NCBI GenBank assembly: GCA_023055505.1 | Contig: JALIRH010000008.1 | Location: forward strand, 3,162,001 to 3,226,000 | DNA length: 64,000 nt | Direction: 5' to 3' | Origin: Callipepla californica brunnescens | Taxonomy: Eukaryota > Chordata > Aves > Galliformes > Odontophoridae | In this document: positions 13,509 through 27,020 of the stretch, piece after piece | How the letters are laid out: the number at the start of each line of letters is the position of its first letter | Numbering within the stretch: position 1 is the stretch's first letter | Made by a program: the position numbers and the translations under genes | Notes under the pieces: generated by a model | What the model was told of the DNA's origin: nothing | Seen by the model: only the letters and a program-made list of their open reading frames with translations | Database searches by the model: none

Positions 13509-15216
13509 ATCATTTCTGTAGATCAGAAGGTTGGCTTCACTGCTAGCACAATTGTAATCTGTTTGTGTGACGTTACCTTCTCCCTGCTCACTGGGGGAGA
13601 TGGGAGCAGAGCTGGTCTCGGTGGCTGTCAGTAGCTGCTGCCTCCCTGTCGCCCCAGGGCAGGGAACCTGGCACGGCTGGTGGGAGTGGGATGGCTGCAG
13701 CCCAGCCCTGTGAGCCCTGGGGTGTTCCTTGTGGGGACGCTGCAGTTGCTTGTGTTGCTGGTGGCCCACGAGCTGATGGGGAACGGTGACCAAGGGAGCG
13801 AGTGGCTGCTGTCTTGGTCACAAAGGGAGTAACCTTTACAGGTCCCCTGGCAAGAGCATCCGCAAGGACAGGCAGAGAGGTGGGCAGTTACTGCTGGCAC
13901 GTGGTGGGTCACTGCTGCGTGACCGTCAGGCTGTGGAGAGAGGAGATCAGCTCACCCTGCCTGCAGCAGCAGTGCTCAGCTCTGGGCCGAGGCAGAGCGT
14001 GGAGGGGAGTGAAGCTCTTGTCTGGTTTGTTCCTTGTTTCCTCTCTCTGCCGTCACTCATTCTTCCACCCAAATGCCCCTCCTGTGGCGGTGGCGAGGCC
14101 GGAGCTGGCTTTGCTGTTGTGGTGTGGGAGAGGTTTTGGTGCGGATGAGGTGGTGCAGGTGGTTACCCAGCAAGCTGGAGGCCAGGGCACGAGAACTGAG
14201 CGGTGCAGAATTGTGCGTGTAACATATGCACACCAAGATCAAACTACTCCATAAGGAGAGGTTGAGAACTACCCATCACATCTACCATCGCCCCCTGGCA
14301 GTGCTGCAGTGGTGGGCCCGTGGCAGAGCTGCCTCCAGCTCAGGCCTGTCTCAATCTCTGTGCAGGGACGTCAGTCCGTGCTGACTCCATCCCTACCAAA
14401 AAGATCCCATGGGGCTTCTGGGAGCTGCATGCTCTGCTCAGAGCTTCACAAAACTCCTCTGGGCCTGCAGGGGCGCAGAGGCCTCGGTGCGTGGGCTCTG
14501 GGGACCTTTCTGGCCAGCTGTCCTGGGGGAGCAGTGGTTGCTCCCTGCCTCGCCCTGGGCCACGCCGGCCTGTTTTGCAGCTGGAGGAGCAGAGCTGAGT
14601 CCTCCTGTCTGGCTGCTGCAGGCACTGCTGCCACACTGGGGCCTGGTTTCTTTGCATGCCCAGCTCATCGCACCGTTAAGTCCAGCTTCACCGCTCCTCG
14701 TAGCTGCTGCCTACTGTGCAGCGTCCCTGTGGGACTGCCACTAGGGCTGCCCCTCCCTTGCGTTGACACAGCAACCCTGTACCCGCGGAGGTGGGATCCC
14801 AGCAGTGGGGCTGAGCAGTCCCCCTCCTGCCCGGGACTGCTGCGCTCTGCTTAGTGCCACTGTGCCCAGCTCTGCGCGTGGACCTCCAGCGCCGCGGTTC
14901 TGTGCACGTCCTCGCAGTAACGCCGTGTTTGCAGGACAGAAGTAAACTGTGTTCCCTTTCCAGCATCCCGACTTCCCCCGAGCCAGTCCTCGTGGCTGCT
15001 GACAGCTCCTGAGCACTAGCCTAGATTTTCTCCCAGAGCTGAATGTTGCCTTCCCCACTGTCGTGTTAAGTAACCATTTCATCTTGGCCCTGTCCAGTAG
15101 TGTTCATCTCTCTCCTCCCTGCTCTGCGGATTCCTGATACAAACTTGATTTTTTTTTGTATTGAACAGTGTACAGTGATGGAAACAAGAATGACTATCAA
15201 AGCAAACAATGCATGG

Positions 15217-15222
15217 AATAAA
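15217..15222 (+). terminator. MAP3K13: Probable MAP3K13 poly(A) signal AATAAA
   Basis: Canonical hexamer 3.5 kb after the stop codon, with T- and GT-rich sequence 15-40 nt downstream. It is the first AATAAA on this strand after the CDS. Confidence 0.55.
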
Positions 15223-16263
15223 AAGCCAGTGTACTTCAATGTTTTCCAGGCTGGTCTGCTATCTGGGAATGGGTTGCGATACGCTTTGGGGTGAAGTCAC
15301 AGCTTTTCAATAATGAACGAGGCGTTAGCAAGCAGTTTAAGTTGCCTGTCTCTAACCCCAGCTGAGCTGGAACTACCTGGAGCTCTGAGTACCAGGCGTG
15401 ATGGGACACAAGGAGACTTTCAGCACCCAGGTGTCCACAGGGCAGTGACCTTTACTTGTGGCACGCTGCTTTGCTGTGAGCTGGGTGGTTGAATCCTGAG
15501 AAGTTTGCCCTTTGCTGTCCTGGTGGCTTCCAGCCCCAGCTGCTGTGGTGGGAAGGAGCAGCTCCCTGTAATACCTGATGCACAGAGACACCTCCTGGCT
15601 GTCCTCAAAACCTGGATGTTTTCACTGTGGGATGTGCCTAACAGCACAGCGACAGGCAAAGAGTCTTCTGAGTGTGGGGAACCTCTGTGGAAGGTACAGG
15701 GACAAACTAGTGACTGTGAAGCACTACTTCTTTTTGTCTTTCTTCTTGCTACTTGTACCTCTGCACCTAATGGCACAGAAGCAGTACTGCTTTCCATTTC
15801 ATGCCAAAAATACTGAATAGGTACGGGTGGGGAGAGGGCTGGGGAAGGAAGGAACACAGCCTGAGAAGGGGGAAATACTGCTCTTAGAAAGGCAGTGAAA
15901 AAAAGCCAAGGCTTCTGCTGGCACAGCAGTCATGGTGCTGGGAGCAGCCTGAGTTGCCCCTCCTCCTGGAGCACCACTGCACCCAGAGCTGGACCTGCAG
16001 AGAAGCACAGGCCTCTAGAGGAGCAGGAGGCTTGGGCTGGCAGAGAGACCTCAGGAGTACGGTGCTTGGCCAGGAGGGACAGCTCACCTTCCTCCAGAGA
16101 TGCCAGTACTCCTGCTTTTCTCTGCCAGTTGCTAATCCATTTCCAAGAGGCTGGCAATGCCCGCCTGCACAGCGAAGATGCAGGCTTGACTTAAAGGACA
16201 CAGGCCATTGACTACCTCCAGTGTTCACCAAGTTTCCTTCTATTACAGTGCAGATCCACGCGC

Positions 16264-16269
16264 AATAAA
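16264..16269 (+). terminator. Alternative downstream AATAAA for MAP3K13
   Basis: A second plus-strand AATAAA lies 170 bp short of the TMEM41A stop codon, which is on the opposite strand. If used, the MAP3K13 transcript would run almost to the TMEM41A coding exon. Sequence evidence is the hexamer alone. Confidence 0.25.
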
Positions 16270-16438
16270 ACATTCATTAAAAAGGAGAACAGTACACCTC
16301 CTCTCAGATGAGGAGAACAGTAAAAGCTGCAATTGTCCATGGCCCACGAGGACACAGAGCATGCAGAATACAACCCCCAGGAACAGAAACCCGCAGCTCT
16401 GGAGAGGCAGTCCCCCAACACCTGGGTTAGCTGAGCCA

Positions 16439-18230
<1,792 letters not shown>

Positions 18231-19944
18231 TGAGGAACTGCAGTGTGCGTGGGGACCGCTGCGCTGGAGCACCGGAGCTGCGCGGACTCTCCGTCTCAGG
18301 TCACATCCCACACCCGCCTGGAGCTGCTCTGGCACTCGGTGATCTCTACAGCTCCCTTCCGAGCCCTGCAGCGATCGCAGGGACAGCCAAACGCCCTGCT
18401 TTGCTCCAGAAGCGTTTTGCCTTGATCTCAGGGCAAAATATGCACTGAACGTGAAATAAACGTCACTCCCCTGTACGTCCTCACCGGCTTTGGGGTGTGG
18501 GACACTCCCCCAGCTCTGCCCGGTTTGCACTTTGTGCAGCTCTTACCTCCCCGGGTTTGTGAGCGACTGCAGCCTCATCCGGAGGATCCTGAGTTTGAAC
18601 TTGGGGCCGATGGCGGATCCCGTGGAAAACGTCACGGAGATCCTTTGTATGTTCTCGAAATCCCGCTTGAATCCAACGAGCAAGCTGGTGTGCTGGTACT
18701 GCTGGAAGGCCGCTGCTTCGCTGGGGGCAAAGCAGGGCAGTGTCAGCGAGGCCTGTGTCAGTGCAGTGCTAGGCACGGGGCTGGGGGACGAGGCTTTGTG
18801 ATCTGACTCTGGTTTTCAGCGAGTGGGTGCACTTTTAGACCTGCACTGCCACCCTGAGTGATGGTGGCTGGTGCAGAGCTGCTGGCAACAGTGCTGTGTT
18901 CCCTTAGTGCGACGAGGAACGTGGCTGGGAGCTGAATCAAAGAGCTGAGCTGTGGCACTCGCACACAGCCCTCATTCGGGGGCTCTGGGAGGTGCGATGG
19001 GCAGGACGTGTTCTCACCTGCCTGTGGTAAATAGGCCGTGTGTGGGCTGCCACGGGTTGTGCAAGCTGGAGTTTGTTCCAACGTGGGCATATAGGGCTGG
19101 GAGAGCATGCAGGGGAAACTGGTTGGGCAGGACTGCATGTGCTGAAGTGTGTTTGTATCAGTGAGAAACTGCGCATCCAGGTGAATGCTTGTAAGTTTGG
19201 TTTTGCCTCCCCAAGTGGAATGAATTGATTTGGGTGTTGCGTATTCATCCCTGATGTGCTGGGCACAAGGAAGGGGGGAGCTGGGGTTTGCCCATGACCC
19301 TGCTGGTCATGACAGCACTGAAGGAGCTGAGAAGCACCCAGGGCAAAGGGTTGGGCTGCAGTGGTGTGCAGAGGTCACCTAGCACGTGTACAGTATCAAG
19401 GGTCAGCAAAAATGGGAGGAGGAGGTCTTGCTTCCTTCCCAGCTCCGGTTGTGGTGCATCACCAGGTGGGTGAGACTTACTGGTTAACTTTGGATTCTGC
19501 CTTCCTGCCGGTGCTGTCAACGAGCACCATGCTGAGCGTGCCTCTCCTGGTGCTCTTGTTCCACGTAACGATATCCACAAAGTAGTGGTAAACTGCAAGC
19601 AAGAGAGGGCACGGTCACACGCTGCCCTGGTGCGTGCTGCCCACCCCTGGCTTTGTTCCTGAAGTGCTGGGTACGATGCTGACAGCTGCCAGTGGTCTGT
19701 GCTGAAGGAGGCCGTGCACAAAGGGACATGGTTTCAGAAACCTTCGTCACTTACGGCAAAACGGCTCCTCGTCTGCTGTGTCAAAATACATGCTTGTCAC
19801 TGCGTGGCTCTGCTGTGTTAAGTGGCTTTTCCACTCGTGGGCGTAATAGCCTGTAGACAACAGTTGGAAAACAAAACAGAGGGTGACCGAGCAGGTCTAG
19901 CAGCAATTCAGCTGGCAGATGTGGAAGAAACAGCGTGTCACTGC

Positions 19945-20100
19945 TCAGCTGCCCAGAGAAGTGTGGCTGCCCCATTGCTGGAGGTGCTCAGGGCCGGGTC
20001 GGATGGGGCCCTGGGCAGCTGAGCTGGTGGGGCATGGGGCTGGAACCAGCTGGTCCTTAAGGTCCCTTCCAACCCGAGCCCTTCTGTGATTCTATCATTC
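19945..20100 (+). mobile_element. CR1 LINE 3' tail in a LIPH intron
   Basis: Contains GGTCCCTTCCAACCC followed by TTCTGTGATTCTAT, the standard CR1 3' end with its 8-bp tail motif. It is 5'-truncated and sits opposite in sense to LIPH. Confidence 0.85.
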
Positions 20101-21456
20101 CAAGTCAGGTAAAGATCTCACCTCTTGCTCTGTCCTTTCCCACCCTGCATCCCATATGTGTGGGTTTTTGTTGCAGGTCACGATGCAGTGTGTTTGTGCA
20201 AAGCACGGGGAGATCCCTTTGTGCTCCCCCGACCCTTACCCAGGACGGGGCATGGCATGGGCTGGAAGCTTTCGCAGCTGGTACATTTGCCCTTCCTGTA
20301 GCTCCTGTACGACTCGCACGGGTACGTCGTGATATTGCAGCTCTTCTGCAGGGACGCCATGAACAGGTAAACAGACCTCTGGTGGTCACACTTAAAGTAC
20401 TTCAACCCTTAATTGTACACAGAGAAGAAATATTTCATTAGCAACGCTCGTGCTGCAAGAAAACAGCACCGTCTGTGGCTGCATCCATCTGACAGACCGC
20501 ACTGCCTTCATCTCAGTCCTGCTCTCGGAGCAGATTCCTGCCATCACTACTCCCTGAGGTAAAAAAAAACAACTGCCCTTTCTAAACATAGCCACAAAAC
20601 GAGGATACAAATCTACTTGCTGAGTTTTTGCATGGAAAATTCATCCCACATCCACCTGTACCAACCCTGACCCGGACGTCAGTGCCCGCCAGCCCACCCC
20701 AATTGCTCTTACAGCTTTCCTATATGCTTTCTAGCCGTGATGATGTTTCTCTGGCTTCCTCTTGTTCCCTGACAGGAAACATTTTGTCAGTGTGCGCGTG
20801 TGTGCGACTTGAGAATGAGTTACCAGCAAACACTGTTGGCGGGCAGCCTGGCTGGTCCGTGCCACCGTTGGGGTAGAAGTCAATGTGGCCGAGGGCGTCT
20901 GCGTAGCCCAGTCCTGCAAAGGGAAGATAGCCAGGGAGGGAATGTTGGGTAGTAAAATGGCAAGGAAGGAACCAGAAGAAACCAACTGGAGAATGTAATA
21001 AGTTATTCAGCCCTAGGATGCGTGCTTGTGCGTTAAAGTCATTCACCTGCTTGTGCATCGGGCCAAGCTGAGACCCACTGAGGTCATTTCAGCAGTGGTA
21101 TCAGATGCCTACAAGAAGTCCGTGCATGTGAGACAGTGCAAAATTAACCTTTTTTTTTGGCCTGCAGGAAAGGAAGAGGGCTGTGAATCGGTGGGTGTTT
21201 CTGTGCCGCTGAGGTCCGAATTGTTGGCAGTGGCGAAAGGCAGCAGTGAGGTGAGTGGGGGGAGCTGAGGGGAGGACCTGCAGGAGGGTTTTGTGACATG
21301 CTGTGCACTGGCTGGGAGAGGAGAGGGCTAAGGGAGGTGCTGGGTTTGCCATATGGGATGGTTTAACCCAACAGAAGTGGGATGGAGGCAGTGAGCATCG
21401 TGCTGAGCAGCCCTATCGGAGGTGTGCAGCACTAGCACTGCTCCTGCTTGCCTAGG

Positions 21457-21690
21457 AATCACAGAATCATGAAGAACATCAGGTCCAACCCTCAGTCCAC
21501 CCCACCCTGCCCACTGACCATGTCCCTCACTGTCACATCTCTGCTTCCCTTGAACACTTCCCAGGGATGGTGACCCCGCCGCCTCCCTGGGCAGCTGTGC
21601 CAATTCCTCACCACTCTTTCTGAGAATAAATTTTCCCTCTGGAACCATCCTGAGCCTAATACCCAACCTGAACCTGTGCTCCCAGCCTAA
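21457..21690 (-). mobile_element. CR1 LINE 3' tail, about 17 bp from the LIPH exon 4 splice donor
   Basis: Begins AATCACAGAATCATGAAG on the plus strand (reverse of the CR1 tail) and runs through CCATGTCCCTCACTGTCACA to CCTAATACCCAACCTGAACC, all CR1 landmarks. It is in the same sense as LIPH, and its 5'-truncated end lies roughly 17 bp beyond the exon 4 donor at 21707-21708. Confidence 0.88.
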
Positions 21691-24600
21691 AGAGGAGACA
21701 TCACGTACCGTCGGTGTCCGAGTGGATGACATCAACAAACTGTGCGTCAGTAGGGTCCAACCTCTCACTGGGTGGCTTTCCTCTGTACAGAGGGCCCGCT
21801 GGGTCCAGGCCTGCAACACAAAACCATGTGTGTGGCATCACCCCAACGCTCAGCTCACAGTGCGCCCTGGGAGCAAAAGGGCTGCCAGCAGGAAGGTTAC
21901 CTGTGATCCTTCCCAGCTGGCCATCAAACATCTGTCCCACGAAGCCGGAGATGTGTGCTCCCAGGCTTACTCCTATCATGTGAATGGAGTCGAGCGACGC
22001 GCCGTTCATCTGAGATTTAAAGATATAACCGTGGCCACAGGTGTTAGGCATGCTAAAGGGGCGTACAAAAGTCAGGAGGAGGAATGTAAGTGCATCTCTC
22101 TGCTTTTTCTGTGCTTTCCAGTGGTGTGTTTCATTCCATCTGGGTGCAGGCTGGGCAGGAACAAGTATTCCTGGGCCCCCTGCAAGGCATTAGCAGACAC
22201 AAAGACCCAGTGGCCCAGTGTCACTTTATGCTGACACTGGAAATCCAGAAGGTGGAAATAGAGCTTCAGTGGATGGGAAAACAAACATCCAGAAACGCTA
22301 AGTGAACTGAATGCCACAGCAAAATGCCATCGTACCAAATCCGAGTACAGAGTTTGGCAGCGCAGCGTAGCTACACTTCCAAAAACTGAATGTGTTCCTT
22401 CAGAGGAGTTTCTTTTCCCAGACATGCTGCTGTTTTTAAGCACTTCCTTCGTGCCCTTTGCATATCGTGCGTTAATAACTATCGTAGCGTGGGCGTTCCA
22501 CTTACCAACATTTCATCCACAAATTTCTTCAGAATCTCAGCCACTCTCCTGCCGTTCCTGGAGGCGTTCCTGTAGATGACAGTAGCTGCCCCCCGGTTCC
22601 AGTCCACGACGATGATGTTCATGTCCTCTGCAGAAAGCAGGAGACATGCCAGTTTAGGGATCCAGATGGGGGCAGAGCCCGTGGGCCGGTACCCGTGGAT
22701 GATGAAGGTGGTTTTCTTGGTCAGATCTAGATACTTGGAGGCCGTTGAATTGAGCTCTTCGGCACACTCTTCGTTCTGTCTGGTGTACAGCAGCAGCTTC
22801 ACTTGCAGGTCGGTCCCTATCAAGGCGCTGCCGAAGCTGAGCACGGTGAAAGCAGGACATGTCTCTCTGGGATCTGAAACGAGCACAGCTCCTGAGGTTA
22901 GCACCCAAACGTTTCCCTTGGCCTTTTCTACCTGCCAGCCCTGCCCGGGCACAGAGTGTGTGCTGGGAGCTGCCTGAGCTGCTCCTTTCCTCGCCATCAT
23001 GTCTGTGGCTGGAGCTGCTCGGTATCTTAGTTTTTCATGCTGTCTTAGGAGGTGGCATGGGCTCCCCAGAAACCTCACGAGGGTGAGGAAGGTCCTACAG
23101 AATGACAGCTAGGCTGATTGCTGTGTAGGGTGGATAACACACCCAGATGCCCTGGACAAATGCTAGGTTGAAGAGATCTCTCTATCCAACGGGATCTTGC
23201 TGCTGTGGGGGACAGCTCAGTGCTTCATTTGTATTTGCAGATACAGCCTGCTATTTCAGACACTGAAATGGGACACCCTTTGTCTGAATGAGACATGGCA
23301 CTGATAACGCTTTGTACACAGCTGGAGAGCTCCCGAATTTTCAGTAAGTGCTGCTTTTCACCACAATCTCTGCCATTCGAAAGCCTGTCTTTGTTCTCTG
23401 CTTTTCCAGCAGACCACCAGCTGAGCCTTCGCAGCCCCATGCAAGCTCCAGCAGGGCACTGCTAGGAAAAGGAATAACAGTCTCCAGGCAGACTGCTTAC
23501 GAAGGCCCTCCCAGCTCTTGTAGCCTTTCTCAGCCTCGTTCCCCCACATCTCCTCATTTTTATTGTATAACCTCGTGGGAGAGGGCAGCTCTCCTGCACG
23601 CACCCTGGGCTGCAGTAATTACGAGCTCTGCAGTTGCTGGAGGATTTTTGCAGCTCAAAAGGGTCATGCTGTCGGTGGAAGAGGTTTGGGAAACCTGCAG
23701 CTTTAAGGCTGCAGCGCTCTAGCAGGTGTCCGGTACTCTGCATTTTAATTTCTAAATGATGAATCTCTCGCAGCTCCCACAATAAACTTTCACTTTTTTT
23801 TTTTCTCCTACGGAAATCAGAAGCATGAGAGTAATATAAATGCTGTGTGCCCAGCACATAAAATAATCTGCTCAGTTGCCATAGTTCTGCTAATTACTTT
23901 GCAGAAGCCCCAGGAGCTCCAGAAATAAAAGTTAATAGGCGAAAGGGATGTTGCAGTTAACTCCAACTGGATATTTTAAATTACTACCATAAATTCAGAA
24001 ATAAATTTTCGCATTTGAGATCCGCGGAGTCCTTCCTGTGGAAATCCTGTGGTAAAATACAAATAGTGGAATGGGAGCCATGGGAAATGAACCCTCAGCC
24101 AGGGCCAGCCAACATCAGTTGAAGTCAAGTGGCTTTGAGCTGAGGGTGTTCTGCCTCCTAACGCTCCCATCCCCCAGGATAACATCCCTCTGGGCCCCGT
24201 TTCTCGAGCAGAGGTGACCTTTGCTGCCTCTTTCTTGGTCCATTTGCTTTCCAGGGTGCAGAAGCAGTGAGCTTTCTGCATCTGGAGATCTCAGAGGCTA
24301 CAGTGGTGCAGGCAGAAGTGCTGGACCAGAAATACTTCTACATGGTGCAAGGCTGCTCCCATTGCTTAATTTGTCTCTTCCCTCAGCGCCGTGCTGTGAC
24401 TTGCCCTAGGGAGCACTTGGTTGGCACCGGAGCAGCCCAAACCTTCTGCCATGGAAGAGCTATTAAAGAGCTGATGAGGGTTCGCTAATCCCTAAAAGAG
24501 GAAGCGTTTGAAAAGCATTGTTCTGTCCTCACCGAGTCTGTTAAATTTCCTTCTGTTTTCATGAACGAGTGCTGATAGTGGAGGAAAGCCTGCCAGCTTC

Positions 24601-25260
24601 TCCCTGCGTGGCCTGGCTCACTGCTGTGTGTTACAGGAGCTGACACACGAGGGCAGCTGGCTGTCCTGCCTTCCCTCCGCTAAGCACAGGATGGCAAACA
24701 CTGCTTTGCCAGGCAAGGTGCTCTCGTGGCTCAGCACTCCAGCAGAGGCCAGAGCAATCTGCTTTGATGCTCCTGCATAGCTAACAGGAGGCAGCACGTT
24801 CGTTGGTTGTTAAACAGGTTGGTTCTGGATGGGGACACGAGGATATCGAGGGAAGCTGAGCGTTCGTAAGTGCAAATTCATCCTTTGTGGCTGTCATGTA
24901 GCACGCTGCCGAAAGGAAATCATTCTTCTCTGAAGATTTCAGGTGACATTTTCAGTGTCGACAGATAGTACTTATCTAAGAGAAATGCTTGCAAAGTGAG
25001 GAAGAGATAATACAAATGTCTTCTGGCTTTATATGTAGATCTCTTCAGTTCCTGAAACCAAGACAGTTTGCTTTGCCCGAACAACCAATGCTAGCTAAAA
25101 ACCCCACACAGTAACACAGTAATGCAGAGGCCAGATACCTTTATGTTCCCGCAAAGCAGAGGAAGCATTGTATCAAACAAAAAAACCTCAAAGCAGTTCG
25201 TTTCCTACCTGTTCTCACCCCATACCAAAGGCAGAAGAACATGACACACAGCCTCAGCAT

Positions 25261-26777
25261 ATGGGCTCCCACATGGAACTTCTACAGGCAGAAAATCCCT
25301 CGCCGTTCCCCTGGCGTGTGCTCGCTGTCTCTGCCAGCAGTTTGCTCTCCTTCTCTGCCAGTGATGTAGGTGTGGTGAAAGGAGGAAGTTGCCAGCCACG
25401 AAACGAAGACCGGTCTGAGGTTATACAACTAGCACTTCTTTCTCAAAAGGTGGGGCACCTCTTACTGTGGCACGATCCCTTGTTTTAAATAGTTTGCCTT
25501 GGGGTGTGACTAATCAAAGACAGAGATGGTTCAGTATCACTCTGTAAGCGGCAGTTTTCAACACGACCTGTGTTGAAATTAGTTTGCTTACTGCAAAGAA
25601 TGTCCAAAGGCAGCAAACTGCCTTTGTCACTGCAAAGCTGATAGGCATCTGGGCAGGGCCAGCACTCAGCTTCCCAGGACCCCACAGTCGGTAGCATTGG
25701 GCAACTCCCATCCACGTTCCTCCAGCTCTCCCACACTCTGCCTGTCTCCAGCAGGTGGAAACCCAGCATCCCTTCCAACCTGTGAGGTCCTGGAGCCTCA
25801 GGCAGGGTGTGGATGGGCAGCACTCGGCCCTGATAAAGGGAAGATCCCAGTTCAACTCAATATGTGCTGCTGTCTTGGCTAGCACTCGTACATCTGGCAT
25901 CCCCACCGTGTTTTCTTGTAGCTTTGCAGGAGCTTTGTGAATCCAGCTCCAATTTAAGAAAGAAAGGCTTTTTTTTTTTAACCCTGCTGGACAGTAAGAA
26001 GATGGCAGATGCAGAGGCAACTGTCAGGGGTGGGAAAGGAAGCCTGAAACTGGAGCTGGAAAATCTTGTGGCAAAATTGGCGCAATGGGGATGGAGTTTG
26101 TGATGGAGTTAGAGGGGGGAGGAGAAGGGAGAACGGAGACGGCTGTTACGTAGACAAAGCCCCCACGCAGCTTCTAGTGTTTTCTTTGCAGGGAGAGGGA
26201 ACATGGGGAGGATCAGAAATACGTCATTAAGCCCAAGCTCTCTTTTACCCCTGGTGAGATGCAGCGAGGAGCTGAACTATTAGTTCCCAGCAGCATAGCT
26301 GTTTCTTTGGCCTGTACTGTACATGTTAAGCTTGGGTTAATCCTTAAGAGCTCCTTCTTGTTTAGACAGGCTTGGTGCAAGCACTGCTACCTCCTCAGGC
26401 AGGGGCACTCCCAGCCACACATAGCACCTCAAACAGAGCATCCTCCCGCAGCTCGGAGGACATCTGACGTGCTCCACGTGGCACTCATACAGGCCAACGT
26501 TGGGTTTTGTTAATTTTGAAGAGGATAAAGAGTGTGAAAAGTGTGTGAAAGTGTAGCGATGGGGCACTGGAGCTGCACAGAGAGGTGGTGGAGTCTCCTT
26601 CTCTGGAAGTTCAAGGCCCTCTTGGATGCCTACCTGTGCAACCTGGGCTGGGAGCTGCTCTGGCAGGGTGTTAGACTCAATGATCTCTGGAGGTCCCGTC
26701 CAACCCCTACAATCCTGTGATTCTGTGACCCCCAGTTTTCAAATGCAAGAACAACTCCAGGCAGTGAAAACTACACC
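25261..26777. other. LIPH-ANAPC13 intergenic interval
   Basis: This 1.5 kb lies between the LIPH start codon and the likely ANAPC13 3' end, both genes being on the minus strand. It must hold the LIPH promoter and 5' UTR, for which I see no obvious TATA box or CpG island, and one CR1 tail at 26565-26735. I see no coding exon. It is also the junction between two blocks that are far apart on human 3q. Confidence 0.7.
26565..26735 (+). mobile_element. CR1 LINE 3' tail
   Basis: Typical CR1 wording: GGAAGTTCAAGGCCCTCTTGG, then CTCAATGATCTCTGGAGGTC and a terminal ATCCTGTGATTCTGTGA. It is 5'-truncated and lies between LIPH and ANAPC13. Confidence 0.9.
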
Positions 26778-26783
26778 TTTTAT
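26778..26783 (-). terminator. ANAPC13: Candidate ANAPC13 poly(A) signal, variant GATAAA
   Basis: Minus-strand GATAAA about 240 nt after the ANAPC13 stop codon, followed by a GT-containing stretch. I found no canonical AATAAA between the stop and the CR1 element. Weak evidence. Confidence 0.3.
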
Positions 26784-27020
26784 CACACGCAGAGAACATT
26801 TCAGAACAGAACTGGCAACAACTTCTTTAAGTTAACAGAGGATGACACAAAATAATGACACATAGGTAAGGAGAGGCATCCCGATATCAGCTCCATCGGT
26901 TTGAATCCAAGCCCTCTTCAGGACCTTTGTTTCCCCCTTAGAGAAGTGTGTGACAGAGGTGGTCAGACAAAAAGCAACTTCCACATTCACGCACCCTCGG
27001 CACGAAACATCCCGGATTCA

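Larger units (their letters stand above)
11708..15245 (+). other. MAP3K13: MAP3K13 3' UTR (approximate extent)
   Basis: This is the non-coding stretch after the TAA at 11705-11707. It starts AT-rich (11.85-12.0 kb), then has a purine/pyrimidine-mixed middle and a GC-rich part near 13.6-14.9 kb. The first canonical plus-strand AATAAA I see is at 15217-15222, followed by T/GT-rich sequence, so the transcript probably ends near 15240. ORFs inside (for example around 12.4-12.9 and 14.3-14.9 kb) have no recognisable similarity and are taken as chance. A further AATAAA at 16264-16269 could give a longer form. The 3' end is inferred from signals only. Confidence 0.6.

Noticed and set aside
12431..14854. 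Plus-strand ORFs of 120-181 codons downstream of MAP3K13
   Set aside because: They lie in the 3' UTR, show no similarity and have no splice signals supporting them.
22874..23078. Open frame on the minus strand continuing LIPH exon 2 upstream to an ATG at 23078
   Set aside because: It is not hydrophobic like a signal peptide and it crosses a good acceptor (TTTCAG) exactly where conservation stops. The exon at 25209-25260 gives a proper signal peptide and the right phase.
25139..25168. Minus-strand MLPLLCGNIK followed by GTATCT as LIPH exon 1
   Set aside because: The donor is in phase 0 and would shift the frame of exon 2; the exon just upstream fits in phase and sequence.
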